Assembly: GCA_041665465.1 (NCBI GenBank)
Contig: JBAYIU010000001.1
Span: 1,054,001-1,118,000, forward strand
Direction: 5' to 3'
DNA from: JACRPH01 sp041665465
Lineage (GTDB): Archaea; Nanobdellota; Nanobdellia; Woesearchaeales; GW2011-AR9
Length of the DNA: 64,000 nt
Part shown: piece by piece, positions 49,666 to 57,674 of the stretch
Position numbering within the stretch: position 1 is the first letter of the stretch
Layout: every line of letters begins with the position of its first letter
Made by a program: the position numbers and the translations under genes
Notes under the pieces: generated by a model
Told to the model about the DNA's origin: nothing
Database searches by the model: none
Seen by the model: the letters and a program-made list of their open reading frames with translations, nothing else

Positions 49666-50388
49666 ATGAATCATCAATCAAATTTAGGATTAACTGCTTT
49701 GGTTGCTGGAGCTCTGGCTTTAATGAGTGCTTGTAATTCTGGAGTATCTAAAGAGGAAGAAAATAGATTATTACAACTAGAGAGACAAAAGCAAGTAGAA
49801 ATACAAGAAGAGATGGCTAAACCTCTCTGTCCGGAAATACCTCTTTACTTAGCAAGAGAAAGCTCTCGATATGGGGCATTAGCAAAAGAATTTATCTTGA
49901 CGTGTAATGATGTTGGTGGCCAGGGGGATTATGGTCTTTTTGTTGAAGTAAAGAAAAATCTTTACAAAAATATGGAACAACAGAGGAAAGCTACCATTAA
50001 AGATTTGGTCTCTAAAGGAGTTATGTCTGAGAATGGTACACTAAAATGTAGGTTTCCACAACCCGATTTGAATCAGTTAAGATCTGCCTATGATTCACTT
50101 TTTGAGAAAGAAGTAACTCCTATTTGGAGATGTCATACCAATAAAGGAAATATTCCAATGTGTGATTACATTGGATGTGCTGTTTTTACTGACAAGTATG
50201 GGGAAGAAAACTTTCAAAGAGGGAAATTTTGTAGTCCCACTGAAGCTGTAAGGGTGGAAAAAGATCAAATTGAAAGATATCTAATGCAAGAGAAAGGGGC
50301 TTGTCAACATGTGGATTATAATTATTTTGATCCGATCAGTGGGCAATGGTTCAATACTAAAACTGGAGTGATGAGGGACAAAAAATGA
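49666..50388 (+). CDS. Predicted lipoprotein, 240 aa
   Basis: The start MNHQSNLGLTALVAGALALM followed by SACNSG is a lipoprotein signal peptide with lipobox LMSAC. A helical, charged region follows, then a part with eight or so cysteines that may be disulfide-bonded outside the cell. The ATG at 49666 follows TGGAGAATAAAA and is preferred to an ATG at 49627, which would place 13 residues before the signal peptide. It overlaps the next lipoprotein gene by ATGA. Family unknown. Confidence 0.8.
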   Translation: MNHQSNLGLTALVAGALALMSACNSGVSKEEENRLLQLERQKQVEIQEEMAKPLCPEIPLYLARESSRYGALAKEFILTCNDVGGQGDYGLFVEVKKNLYKNMEQQRKATIKDLVSKGVMSENGTLKCRFPQPDLNQLRSAYDSLFEKEVTPIWRCHTNKGNIPMCDYIGCAVFTDKYGEENFQRGKFCSPTEAVRVEKDQIERYLMQEKGACQHVDYNYFDPISGQWFNTKTGVMRDKK

Positions 50389-50882
50389 AACTATCTTATC
50401 TTATCTTAGCTTTGGGTTTAGCTACAGCTGGTGCTTGTACCTCTGAACAAGACAGAGCTAATCAAACTCGTTATAAAGCAGAAATTATTGCTTTATATGA
50501 TCAACTAGAAGAGAAAGTTGCTAAAGCTCAGAATCAATTAGCAATTGGCTCTATCGATCCTCTAAACAATGAGTATAAAGTGATTGAATGTTACAGAGTT
50601 TGGAGAGATTATCACTTTTCTACTAAGGAGGCCGGAGAACACAATTGGAAATATTGTTTATCTATCACTGAAGATGGAAAATATGATTGGGGGGCTTGTA
50701 TTGATGACGCGGTGAATGAAATCTCTGAATCTAATCTTGATCCAAATCTATTGAAGGTTGGGGTGAAAAGTTCCTTTGAGAAACATTGTCGAGAACAAAT
50801 AACCCTAGCTGATGAATTCATCTATTGTGCTGATCATCTTAAACCTGAACCAGGTGTTGAAATTGAGGTAAATGAAATATGA
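50385..50882 (+). CDS. Predicted lipoprotein, 165 aa
   Basis: The start MKLSYLILALGLATAGACTS has a hydrophobic core and lipobox TAGAC. The mature protein is acidic and helical with several cysteines (including ECYRVW, KYCLS, GACIDD, KHCREQ, IYCADH), which are likely paired outside the cell. It overlaps both neighbours by four bases, so it is made with the preceding lipoprotein and the following 318-aa protein. Family unknown. Confidence 0.8.
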   Translation: MKLSYLILALGLATAGACTSEQDRANQTRYKAEIIALYDQLEEKVAKAQNQLAIGSIDPLNNEYKVIECYRVWRDYHFSTKEAGEHNWKYCLSITEDGKYDWGACIDDAVNEISESNLDPNLLKVGVKSSFEKHCREQITLADEFIYCADHLKPEPGVEIEVNEI

Positions 50883-51835
50883 TAAATGATAATTTAGAGA
50901 TAATTGTAGAAAGAAGAGAAATTCGTCCAGAAAGAGATATTGTTGTCAAACAACTTGGGGTAGATTTCATAGATCAAGGAATCAATCGCGGATTTTTCGG
51001 ATGGATAAGAGCTCGGATTGATCACTATTTAGATTCAGAGAGTCGAACCTTAGCAGTTAGGAAGGAAGAATTCTTCCGAGATTATGCTACTACCTACACT
51101 ACTTTATTTGGAAATGGGAATGATTGGGATTCTCTTCGAAGTATGGATCAAACTAAGATTGATGATACTCCTCAAGCAAGTTCCTTTTCTGGTTTAAGTC
51201 AGAAACATCGTGATGCGATTATTATTGATAAGATAGTTAACGTCCTGGAAACCACCGAAGATCAGTTTGTGGCTGGATTATTCCGTGGATATTTGAGTCA
51301 TGACTTAATGTGTTCAGATGCAGTTCATCAATTGATTATGGGGTACGAACCGGGACAAGAATTCTCTTGGAGATCTAAACCTCGTCGTGAGATTACTCTT
51401 CATCAAGAAGGGGAATATTCCGAAAAGGTCATCTGCAGATCAGAAGAAACGAAACGATTAACTCGAGATTATCCTATTGAAGATACTTTCGGAGAAGCTA
51501 GAGAGTATTTTGCTACTTGTAACAGAGCCATGGAACTCGCTCGACATTATCTCCGTTCTCCTGCTCAATGTACTGAAGCGGAAATGGGCGTTCTTGCTCC
51601 TTTCGCGGCTATCGCTGCTCGTGATGGAGAATGGCGCGGTATTGAGTTAGAATGGAATGGCACAATTCTCGATTTCCAACAACATTTAGATGGAAATATG
51701 TTGGGAAGATTAGGTGAGGGAATCAAGAGATTACAAGAAGCAAATATCGTTGACCTTCAGTATCATCAGGACAAAGTATATCTCTTGCCCACTGAAGGAT
51801 TCATCCAATTGACTAGAGAGAGGTTGGGAAGATAA
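50879..51835 (+). CDS. Hypothetical protein, 318 aa
   Basis: Not recognised. It lacks a signal peptide, unlike its coupled neighbours. It is charged and helical, with an Arg-rich middle (FSWRSKPRREITLHQEGEY) and a C-terminus resembling a winged-helix tail (GIKRLQEANIVDLQYHQDKV followed by YLLPTEGFIQLTRERLG). Start and stop codons are tightly linked to the flanking genes (ATGA upstream, 2 nt downstream). Confidence 0.75.
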   Translation: MINDNLEIIVERREIRPERDIVVKQLGVDFIDQGINRGFFGWIRARIDHYLDSESRTLAVRKEEFFRDYATTYTTLFGNGNDWDSLRSMDQTKIDDTPQASSFSGLSQKHRDAIIIDKIVNVLETTEDQFVAGLFRGYLSHDLMCSDAVHQLIMGYEPGQEFSWRSKPRREITLHQEGEYSEKVICRSEETKRLTRDYPIEDTFGEAREYFATCNRAMELARHYLRSPAQCTEAEMGVLAPFAAIAARDGEWRGIELEWNGTILDFQQHLDGNMLGRLGEGIKRLQEANIVDLQYHQDKVYLLPTEGFIQLTRERLGR

Positions 51836-51837
51836 GA

Positions 51838-52650
51838 ATGAAAAATCCAATAAATCTACTAAGGGGTTTAACTCAATCAGAAGAATTAAAATGGCAGGAA
51901 GCTTATGGTTTAATCTTAGCACGGGCGGAGGAGAAGACCAACCTTAAAGCATTAAGAACTGGAATTTATCGAGATCTTCAAGCACAAAAAATTCCTCCCA
52001 ATGTCACAATGTCAACAAGAAGACATCCGGTAGACTATCTCTTACAGGCGCGTCTAGTCTTAGGCTCATGGCCGGATGCATTTTTATCCTATCTTTCTCC
52101 TAGTACTTGGACCTCTAGTGGTGGATCTTTTAAACTGGCAGAAGAGAGACTGGGTTACGATTTAGTAAACATTCTGCTGGAAAAAGAGAAAAAGCAAGGT
52201 CAATCCTCTATATTAGAAGTGGGTGCGGGATATGCCGGATTTAAATCACAACCTGCTCAAGGGATGTGTAAATTATCTCACGTAGCGAATGACAAAATGG
52301 GCAATACCATTAATGCTTATTTCACTAACCTTTCTAGATGGCATGAACAACTCCCGAATGGAGTAGAAGAATTTCCCGGTGTTACTGCTAGTACCTTAGA
52401 TTGTCTAAGCGGAAGAATATCTCCCTTAGATATTATTTATTCTCAATGGGGAGCTTTTTATGATCCTCTAATTGATCGATTCATTCCTAGTGCGAGTGGT
52501 TTATTGAAATCAGATGGTTTGTTAATTTTTAATCATTCTACTTTCTATGAGGGAGAGATCTTAAATGAAGCCAAAAAAAATCTTCTTTCCTTAGAAAAGA
52601 AAGTAGAGCTTCATCCTGGGAATAATATCTATGCTTTTCGTAAAGCCTAA
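51838..52650 (+). CDS. SAM-dependent methyltransferase-like protein
   Basis: The segment SILEVGAGYAGFKSQ (from about residue 123) is the glycine-rich motif I of class I methyltransferases, and PLDIIYSQWGAFYDP fits motif IV; GLLKSDGLLIFNHST fits the later motif after the central strand. The first 120 residues are helical and unassigned. It ends the lipoprotein operon. The substrate is unknown and the motif I match is to the G-x-G core only. Confidence 0.7.
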   Translation: MKNPINLLRGLTQSEELKWQEAYGLILARAEEKTNLKALRTGIYRDLQAQKIPPNVTMSTRRHPVDYLLQARLVLGSWPDAFLSYLSPSTWTSSGGSFKLAEERLGYDLVNILLEKEKKQGQSSILEVGAGYAGFKSQPAQGMCKLSHVANDKMGNTINAYFTNLSRWHEQLPNGVEEFPGVTASTLDCLSGRISPLDIIYSQWGAFYDPLIDRFIPSASGLLKSDGLLIFNHSTFYEGEILNEAKKNLLSLEKKVELHPGNNIYAFRKA

Positions 52651-52671
52651 ATAAACTTAATTTGTTACTTT

Positions 52672-53592
52672 TTATTTTTCTTCTTCTAGCATCTTTAATT
52701 GTAATAAAGAATGATTAAACATGGCAATAGTTCTAGCCACTTCAAATAGATAACACATCGCTAGTGGATTTAGCCCTTGTAATTTGTTTATTCGTTGATT
52801 AGTTATCTTTTCCATCTCATTTGCAAGGATGCCCGTTCTTTCTAATTCTGCAGGATTGTTTGCTTTAAAATAAGCTAGATACATCTGATCAAACATTTTG
52901 GTAAATTCTTCCATAAACGGAAGAATCTTCTGTTTTTGGTTTTTGGGGAGGTTAATGGTTGCTTGAACTAAACTAAACAGTTCTCTTTGGATTACGTAAC
53001 AATCGCGATACTCCTGCCATTTAAATGGACTATTCTTTAAGGGGTAATTAGAATAATTACTTCTAAGAATTGAATCACACTGAACCATACTCTTATTCAG
53101 GTTTGCAATACTTTTGAGGTTTTTAGAATCTTTTTTAAGCAGTTCTATCACTTCCAAAAATGTTTCTTTAACCAGATGAAAAGATCTTTTTTCTACAGTA
53201 TTTATCTCGCTAGGGAAAGGGATTAAATTAGCTAGAATACAACAATTATTCTTTGTTTCTCTGATCTCATACCCATAAACATAATTATCTACCACTTCTC
53301 GAATATTTTTGAGGAATTGATCCTTTTCTTTCTCTTTAAAGAACAAGGTAAAACGGTCGCAACCCAAACGAATCAGAGAAAACATAATTCCTCGGATATT
53401 TCCAATATCTGAGTATTCTAGAGTTACACTGCGTTCTTTAGCTGGTCTTTTGTAATCTTCTGCTTGAATAATCAGCTGATTTTGTTCTTCTTCAATCTTA
53501 ACTTCTTTACTCCCCAGCTTATTGCGGTCTACCCAGTATTTAGGTACTGTCAGCAAATAAGAACCTTTATTGAAGACTAATTTTCTATGCAT
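52672..53592 (-). CDS. AbrB/PhoU-like regulator
   Basis: It starts MHRKLVFNKGSYLLTVPKYW, an AbrB-type domain, and continues with CDRFTLFFKEKEKDQFLKNI and VYGYEIRETKNNCCILANL, which match the same positions in the paralogues at 38035 and 48292. The remaining helices resemble PhoU. A reverse TATA (about 53614-53624) lies 27 nt before the ATG, so the transcript is leaderless. A 14-bp palindrome abuts that TATA box. Confidence 0.8.
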   Translation of the reverse strand: MHRKLVFNKGSYLLTVPKYWVDRNKLGSKEVKIEEEQNQLIIQAEDYKRPAKERSVTLEYSDIGNIRGIMFSLIRLGCDRFTLFFKEKEKDQFLKNIREVVDNYVYGYEIRETKNNCCILANLIPFPSEINTVEKRSFHLVKETFLEVIELLKKDSKNLKSIANLNKSMVQCDSILRSNYSNYPLKNSPFKWQEYRDCYVIQRELFSLVQATINLPKNQKQKILPFMEEFTKMFDQMYLAYFKANNPAELERTGILANEMEKITNQRINKLQGLNPLAMCYLFEVARTIAMFNHSLLQLKMLEEEK

Positions 53593-53623
53593 TCTTTCTT
53601 TAATCTTAAGTTTCTATATAAAC

Positions 53624-53637
53624 CTTCCCTAGGGAAG
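53624..53637. promoter_or_regulatory. 14-bp palindrome beside divergent promoters
   Basis: CTTCCCTAGGGAAG is a perfect palindrome immediately upstream of the reverse TATA box of the AbrB/PhoU-like gene. The same CCCTAGGG core occurs at 13110 and 55487, both in intergenic DNA before exported-protein genes. It is a candidate regulator-binding site. Confidence 0.55.
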
Positions 53638-53703
53638 ATAGGGGAGAAGTCTATAACAATTTTATTGTTTTAATCTCTCTTGGTGGTAGTGGGGGTTTTA
53701 AAA

Positions 53704-54486
53704 ATGGCGTGGTTTATGAGACATAAGATACCTTATTTGGGTAAAGGAGATATACAACAGCAATATGATCATGAGAACAACCAAGTCTCTAATACTTTGT
53801 GTTATGGGGGAGTTTTTCTTAATCTTACTGGGGAAGAAAAGAATCGGGAAGAAGCAAGATGTTTTATCGGATTAGATGGTTTTTGGTTTTATGGGCACAA
53901 AGCTATAACTGCCTATCCTACTATTGATGCTGGGATAATGGTGGTTAAATATCGTGCTCTTGAAGAGGTTTCTCCTGACCAAGTAAATCATTTCTTAAAA
54001 AGAGAGTTCACTAATTGTGATGGTCCGGAGCGTGATGTTGGTTTAGAGATGGATATCTTTAAAGATCAAAGACTAGTCGTTAAACCAAAGGAAATGGCTC
54101 GTTATCATGATGAACTTAGAGAATGGCTCGAGGTATTGAATACTCATTATGCTCGACCTCATGCAGTTATGGTGGTTATGGCTATGAAACAGGAACTTCG
54201 TTCCTTGCCGGTGTTGGCTTTGGGTAATCGGTTGAATTATTCTGGACAAGAACGTGAAAAGAGAGGTGAACATGGAGCAAACCTATTCCCTCGGCCCACA
54301 GACATTCCTCTTCGAGATCGAGAGTTTGCTAAAGAATATCTTAAAGAATGCACTCCCGAAAACTATGAAGTGATTCAAGCAGCAAAAGCACATGGAATTA
54401 AAGAAGTGCGGCCGGTTCTAGACGAACTTGCTCGAGCTAAAGAGAAATTTGTGGAATCTTGGAGTTTGGACGGAAGGTTGTGGTAA
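53704..54486 (+). CDS. Hypothetical protein, 260 aa
   Basis: Not recognised. It starts MAWFMRHKIPYLGKGD and contains a strand-rich middle (CFIGLDGFWFYGHKAITAYP) and a helical second half. The ATG at 53704 is preferred to a GTG eight codons upstream because GGGGG lies just before it. No signal peptide or membrane segment. It is convergent with the Lrp regulator at 54494. Confidence 0.7.
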   Translation: MAWFMRHKIPYLGKGDIQQQYDHENNQVSNTLCYGGVFLNLTGEEKNREEARCFIGLDGFWFYGHKAITAYPTIDAGIMVVKYRALEEVSPDQVNHFLKREFTNCDGPERDVGLEMDIFKDQRLVVKPKEMARYHDELREWLEVLNTHYARPHAVMVVMAMKQELRSLPVLALGNRLNYSGQEREKRGEHGANLFPRPTDIPLRDREFAKEYLKECTPENYEVIQAAKAHGIKEVRPVLDELARAKEKFVESWSLDGRLW

Positions 54487-54493
54487 AATGGCA

Positions 54494-54943
54494 TTAAGTT
54501 ATCACAAATTCTGTTTTTATTTGTTTTAAAGAAGTGATGTCCTTAATGTGGGCCACTCCTTTACGGGCAACGACTCGTTTTAAGAATTCATAATATTGAT
54601 CGACGTCTTTAGTTCTTACTTTAACGATAAGTTCACAATCTCCCATACAAACATCTACACTTTCCACTTCGGGGTGTTTAGCTATCTCTCTGCCAATCCT
54701 CTCTGGATTATCATATTCTTGTTCTGAGAGGTGAATCAGGACAAAACAGCAAAAACCTTCCTCTATTTTCTTGTAGTCAAAAATGGCTTTATATGTTCTT
54801 ATAATCCCCTCTCGTTCCAATTTGTGAATATTATAATGAATGGTGGTGGTGGGTTCTTTGATTTTTTTAGCAATCCTAGCCAACTGTGGAGTACAATAGT
54901 CCTCTTTAAGGAGAGGAATTAGCTTTGCTTGGATATCTTTCAT
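54494..54943 (-). CDS. Lrp/AsnC family regulator (single module)
   Basis: A standard-length 149-aa Lrp protein. The helix-turn-helix is in LARIAKKIKEPTTTIHYNIH followed by KLEREGIIR (about residues 18-46), then an AsnC effector domain with VESVDVCMGDCELIVKVR. A reverse TATA (about 54967-54975) gives a leaderless mRNA. Two TTGAAT-type palindromes lie around that TATA, so the protein probably controls its own gene and the divergent gene at 55067. Confidence 0.9.
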   Translation of the reverse strand: MKDIQAKLIPLLKEDYCTPQLARIAKKIKEPTTTIHYNIHKLEREGIIRTYKAIFDYKKIEEGFCCFVLIHLSEQEYDNPERIGREIAKHPEVESVDVCMGDCELIVKVRTKDVDQYYEFLKRVVARKGVAHIKDITSLKQIKTEFVIT

Positions 54944-54950
54944 GAGATTA

Positions 54951-55018
54951 TTGAATAATATTCAATTTTTTATAAAACTTTCGCATGATTATTGAATATT
55001 ATTCCGATATACTTATAA
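54951..55018. promoter_or_regulatory. Divergent promoter with two TTGAAT palindromes
   Basis: Site 1, TTGAAT-AAT-ATTCAA (54951-54965), lies between the Lrp TATA and its ATG. Site 2, TTGAATATTATTCCG (54992-55006), has a similar left arm and lies just upstream of a plus-strand TATA (ACTTATAATG, about 55011-55020). They are about 41 bp apart, four helical turns, as expected for Lrp-type multimers binding on one face. Confidence 0.6.
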
Positions 55019-55066
55019 TGATGTTACCCCTCCTAAAGGGTATCAAAAACAAAAGGGGGGAATAAA

Positions 55067-55417
55067 ATGACTGATTTAAGAGGAAAAGTAAGGGAAGTAG
55101 TAATAGGAAAAAGTGGAGGCGAATTAGTCGCAAGATTAAATGATGGCCAAGAAGTGGTCCTACTTAGAGCACCACATGGACATTATTTTGGTAGTGTACT
55201 TAGTGAGCCACAATTATGTGGGGATATCGTGAGATACACTAGAACTGATCACATTAGTGCTAGGGGAGATTATGGGAGTATTAGTAGAGATGAGGTAATG
55301 TCCTGTACTGTTGACCTGCGCGGAACAGCCCTTATTGAAAATGAAGGCGATAATCATAAATATGATTCTGTCAACCGTTCATGTCCTCGTACTCCTACAC
55401 GATCATTTAGTTGGTAA
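55067..55417 (+). CDS. Hypothetical protein, 116 aa
   Basis: Not recognised. A strand-rich small protein (TDLRGKVREVVIGKSGGELV, then DGQEVVLLRAPHGHYFG) with an Arg/Pro/Ser-rich tail. The GGGGGG tract lies just before the ATG. It shares a divergent control region with the Lrp gene and may be its target. Confidence 0.7.
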   Translation: MTDLRGKVREVVIGKSGGELVARLNDGQEVVLLRAPHGHYFGSVLSEPQLCGDIVRYTRTDHISARGDYGSISRDEVMSCTVDLRGTALIENEGDNHKYDSVNRSCPRTPTRSFSW

Positions 55418-55486
55418 TTAAAGAATCGTTGGGGGTATAAGGTAATTTCCTTTATCTTACTTTATTTTCTCTCTGGAGGGAGTTAT

Positions 55487-55494
55487 CCCTAGGG
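55487..55494. promoter_or_regulatory. CCCTAGGG palindrome before the surface gene set
   Basis: The 8-bp palindrome sits in the 164-bp gap between the 116-aa gene and the 197-aa lipoprotein gene, 88 nt before that ATG. Nearby, AGTTTA-AAA-TAAACT (55507-55521) is another perfect inverted repeat. A TATA-like GCTTAAATAG (about 55535) and GGAG near the ATG complete the promoter. Confidence 0.45.
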
Positions 55495-55581
55495 AAACTA
55501 GGGGGGAGTTTAAAATAAACTTCTCTCTATTTTAGCTTAAATAGTTGGTTTTGGTGTTTTATAAATGTGGAGTGATCAATA

Positions 55582-56175
55582 ATGTCAATTAGAAAATATT
55601 TTGTGTCGATTGCCGCTGCGACGGTATTATTGGGGGGGTTAGCTTGCACTAAAATTGGATCTACTGCGGATACTTTGCTAGGGATGGCTTTGGATAATCC
55701 TAACTATCTTAGAATGGAACAGAGAGATACGGGAGTTGCTAACACTGCTTTCAAGGATAAAACTACCGGAAATTTAGTTTACACTTTGTTAAGAGATGGG
55801 TTTGAGGGAACAGTAACAGAATATTTTGATCTTAATCATAATGGGCAAGTTGATGGTGAAGATTATTTTGCTCGAGTTAAGGTACTTAGGGGCATAGATT
55901 GCGAAGGAAGTGATTCTGGTTGTCTAGACGAAGAATGTACTTTATGCTCTATGGTTGACTGTTTTACTCATTATCCTCAAACCGTCTCAACTAAGCCGCT
56001 TAAGGCTGTAACTACTGCTGCTGATCCTCTCACTTTGTATCCTGCAAGCCAAGTTGACTTAATCTCTAGATATAAGGTTCAATCTCCTCGAGAAATTGCT
56101 CTGTGTGTGATTAATGGTGCAAGAGAATTAAACCAAACTTATTCTGTAGTGGTTGATCCAAATCTTTTACCTTAG
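55582..56175 (+). CDS. Predicted lipoprotein, 197 aa
   Basis: The start MSIRKYFVSIAAATVLLGGL followed by ACTK is a lipoprotein signal peptide with lipobox GGLAC. In the middle, YFDLNHNGQVDGEDYF has the spacing of an EF-hand or dockerin-like calcium loop. A cysteine-rich stretch follows (CEGSDSGC, ECTLCSMVDC). It leads the surface operon, and the next gene starts 8 bases after the stop. Confidence 0.8.
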   Translation: MSIRKYFVSIAAATVLLGGLACTKIGSTADTLLGMALDNPNYLRMEQRDTGVANTAFKDKTTGNLVYTLLRDGFEGTVTEYFDLNHNGQVDGEDYFARVKVLRGIDCEGSDSGCLDEECTLCSMVDCFTHYPQTVSTKPLKAVTTAADPLTLYPASQVDLISRYKVQSPREIALCVINGARELNQTYSVVVDPNLLP

Positions 56176-56183
56176 GAGGAAAA

Positions 56184-57263
56184 ATGAAACGAATCACTTT
56201 AGCTAGTTTATTGTTGGGAGCTGCTCTTAGTTTGGGCGGATGTCATGAAGATACTCCGCAAGAGCAGATTGCAGATAAATTATCTCGTTCTCCAAAAAGT
56301 TTTCTGTGTGCGGTAGAGGATCACGTTAATTCTACTGCTCCTGCATTGTCCGTGGCTTCAGTATTGCAAACCGTTCCGGTGCTTAGTCCCGTAGTTAAGA
56401 ATGATCTTCCCAAGACTATTCCTTTTACTGCTAATAGTGCTCCTAGAAAACATCGCGCTAACCAAGTTAATGGTAACATATTAACTGTTTACTTTACTAC
56501 TGATCATTCTAGCTTTAACTCAAACGATACTGCTGATTTGGAAACCTATCTTCAAAGTTTACCTAATGGAACCCATTTGTTGGTAGAAGGTTATGCTGAT
56601 CGAAGAGGTACTGATGAACATAACGCCTTGCTTAGTCAGCAAAGAGCTCAAGCTGTATCTGATTACGCTAAGAGATTTAATCCTACTTTGGAAACTGAAC
56701 TTTATTCTTTTGGTGAGGGTCATCCGGCAGTGGAAGGTAAAGGGTTCAAGACTTATCAAGCTAATCGTCGAGTTAGAATTATCCCTCAAAAAAGTGAAGG
56801 AGTGATCACTACTGGACTAAGTACTTTAAAACCATCTGATTATTATCTATTAGACCGAACCGGCTCAATGAAGGATATTCAATGGAATAGAGTTTCTAAG
56901 TGGAATGAAGTTCAATCTTATCAATTTCCAAAAGGGGCTAGTCTTTACACTTTTACTACTAATAATGTAACTAAAGGATGCACTGGTGAAGATTTAAATC
57001 AACTTACTCCTGATGGAGAGACTCCTTTGTTTGTGTCTTTATACTCTTTGTTAGATGAGATGAAAGAAGGTAGATCTGTAACTGTGCTAACTGATGGGAT
57101 TAACAATGTAGGAGATGTTAGTGATAAGGACATTATAGAAAGAGCTAGAGCAAAAAAGATTACTCTTTCCTTTCTAGCTCTAGTCCCTTGTGATAAGGAC
57201 AGATTAACTTATCTGGCGAAAGAAACCGGCGGAGATACTTACTTGCCGATTGAGAAAGAATAA
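56184..57263 (+). CDS. OmpA-domain and vWA-like lipoprotein
   Basis: A lipoprotein signal (LGAALSLGGCHED) is followed at about residues 90-205 by an OmpA/Pal-type domain: VYFTTDHSSFNSND, LLVEGYADRRGTDEHN and LLSQQRAQAVSDYAKRF carry the Asp and Arg that bind diaminopimelate in bacterial members. From about 215 a von Willebrand factor A-like fold appears: YYLLDRTGSMKD at the metal site (DxSxS-like), then a TDG motif. In bacteria OmpA domains bind peptidoglycan. Finding this fused to vWA in an archaeal lipoprotein is unusual. GGAGG precedes the ATG. Confidence 0.85.
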   Translation: MKRITLASLLLGAALSLGGCHEDTPQEQIADKLSRSPKSFLCAVEDHVNSTAPALSVASVLQTVPVLSPVVKNDLPKTIPFTANSAPRKHRANQVNGNILTVYFTTDHSSFNSNDTADLETYLQSLPNGTHLLVEGYADRRGTDEHNALLSQQRAQAVSDYAKRFNPTLETELYSFGEGHPAVEGKGFKTYQANRRVRIIPQKSEGVITTGLSTLKPSDYYLLDRTGSMKDIQWNRVSKWNEVQSYQFPKGASLYTFTTNNVTKGCTGEDLNQLTPDGETPLFVSLYSLLDEMKEGRSVTVLTDGINNVGDVSDKDIIERARAKKITLSFLALVPCDKDRLTYLAKETGGDTYLPIEKE

Positions 57264-57276
57264 TGGAGAATGAAAA

Positions 57277-57657
57277 ATGATTGGATACATTAAACAAACT
57301 GTTTTGGCTTTAACGGCCTTTGGATTTATGATTGGATCTGCTTATGCTGAGCAAAGAGATTTTTCTCCTCAGAAACAGTTAGCTAGAGTAGAAGCTCAGA
57401 TTAAAACCGGAAAAGGAAACTTAGAAGAATTAAGAGAATTAAGATCTTATTTTAGAGATAGTGCTTCTTGTGATGCTCTGCAACAGAAATACTGGAAGAA
57501 CTGTCAAGAACCAGAGCAGAGAGCTGCTTCTGAGAAACTTTGCGCTAGCTTAGATGCAGAAATTGATTCATTATGGGAATCTTGGTTAGAAACTCCTGAT
57601 TTTAATCAACGATTAGATAATTATGGGTTTTGCGGACAGGATTATGTTGGTGACTAG
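57277..57657 (+). CDS. Secreted cysteine-containing protein, 126 aa
   Basis: Residues 1-24 are a signal peptide ending AYA before EQR. The mature part is helical (PQKQLARVEAQIKTGKGNLE) with four cysteines after the signal sequence (CDALQQKYWKNC, LCASL and GFCGQ) that could form two disulfides. No family is recognised. It lies between the OmpA/vWA gene (13 bp) and the transglycosylase gene (17 bp). Confidence 0.8.
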   Translation: MIGYIKQTVLALTAFGFMIGSAYAEQRDFSPQKQLARVEAQIKTGKGNLEELRELRSYFRDSASCDALQQKYWKNCQEPEQRAASEKLCASLDAEIDSLWESWLETPDFNQRLDNYGFCGQDYVGD

Positions 57658-57674
57658 TTTTTAAAAATTAAATC

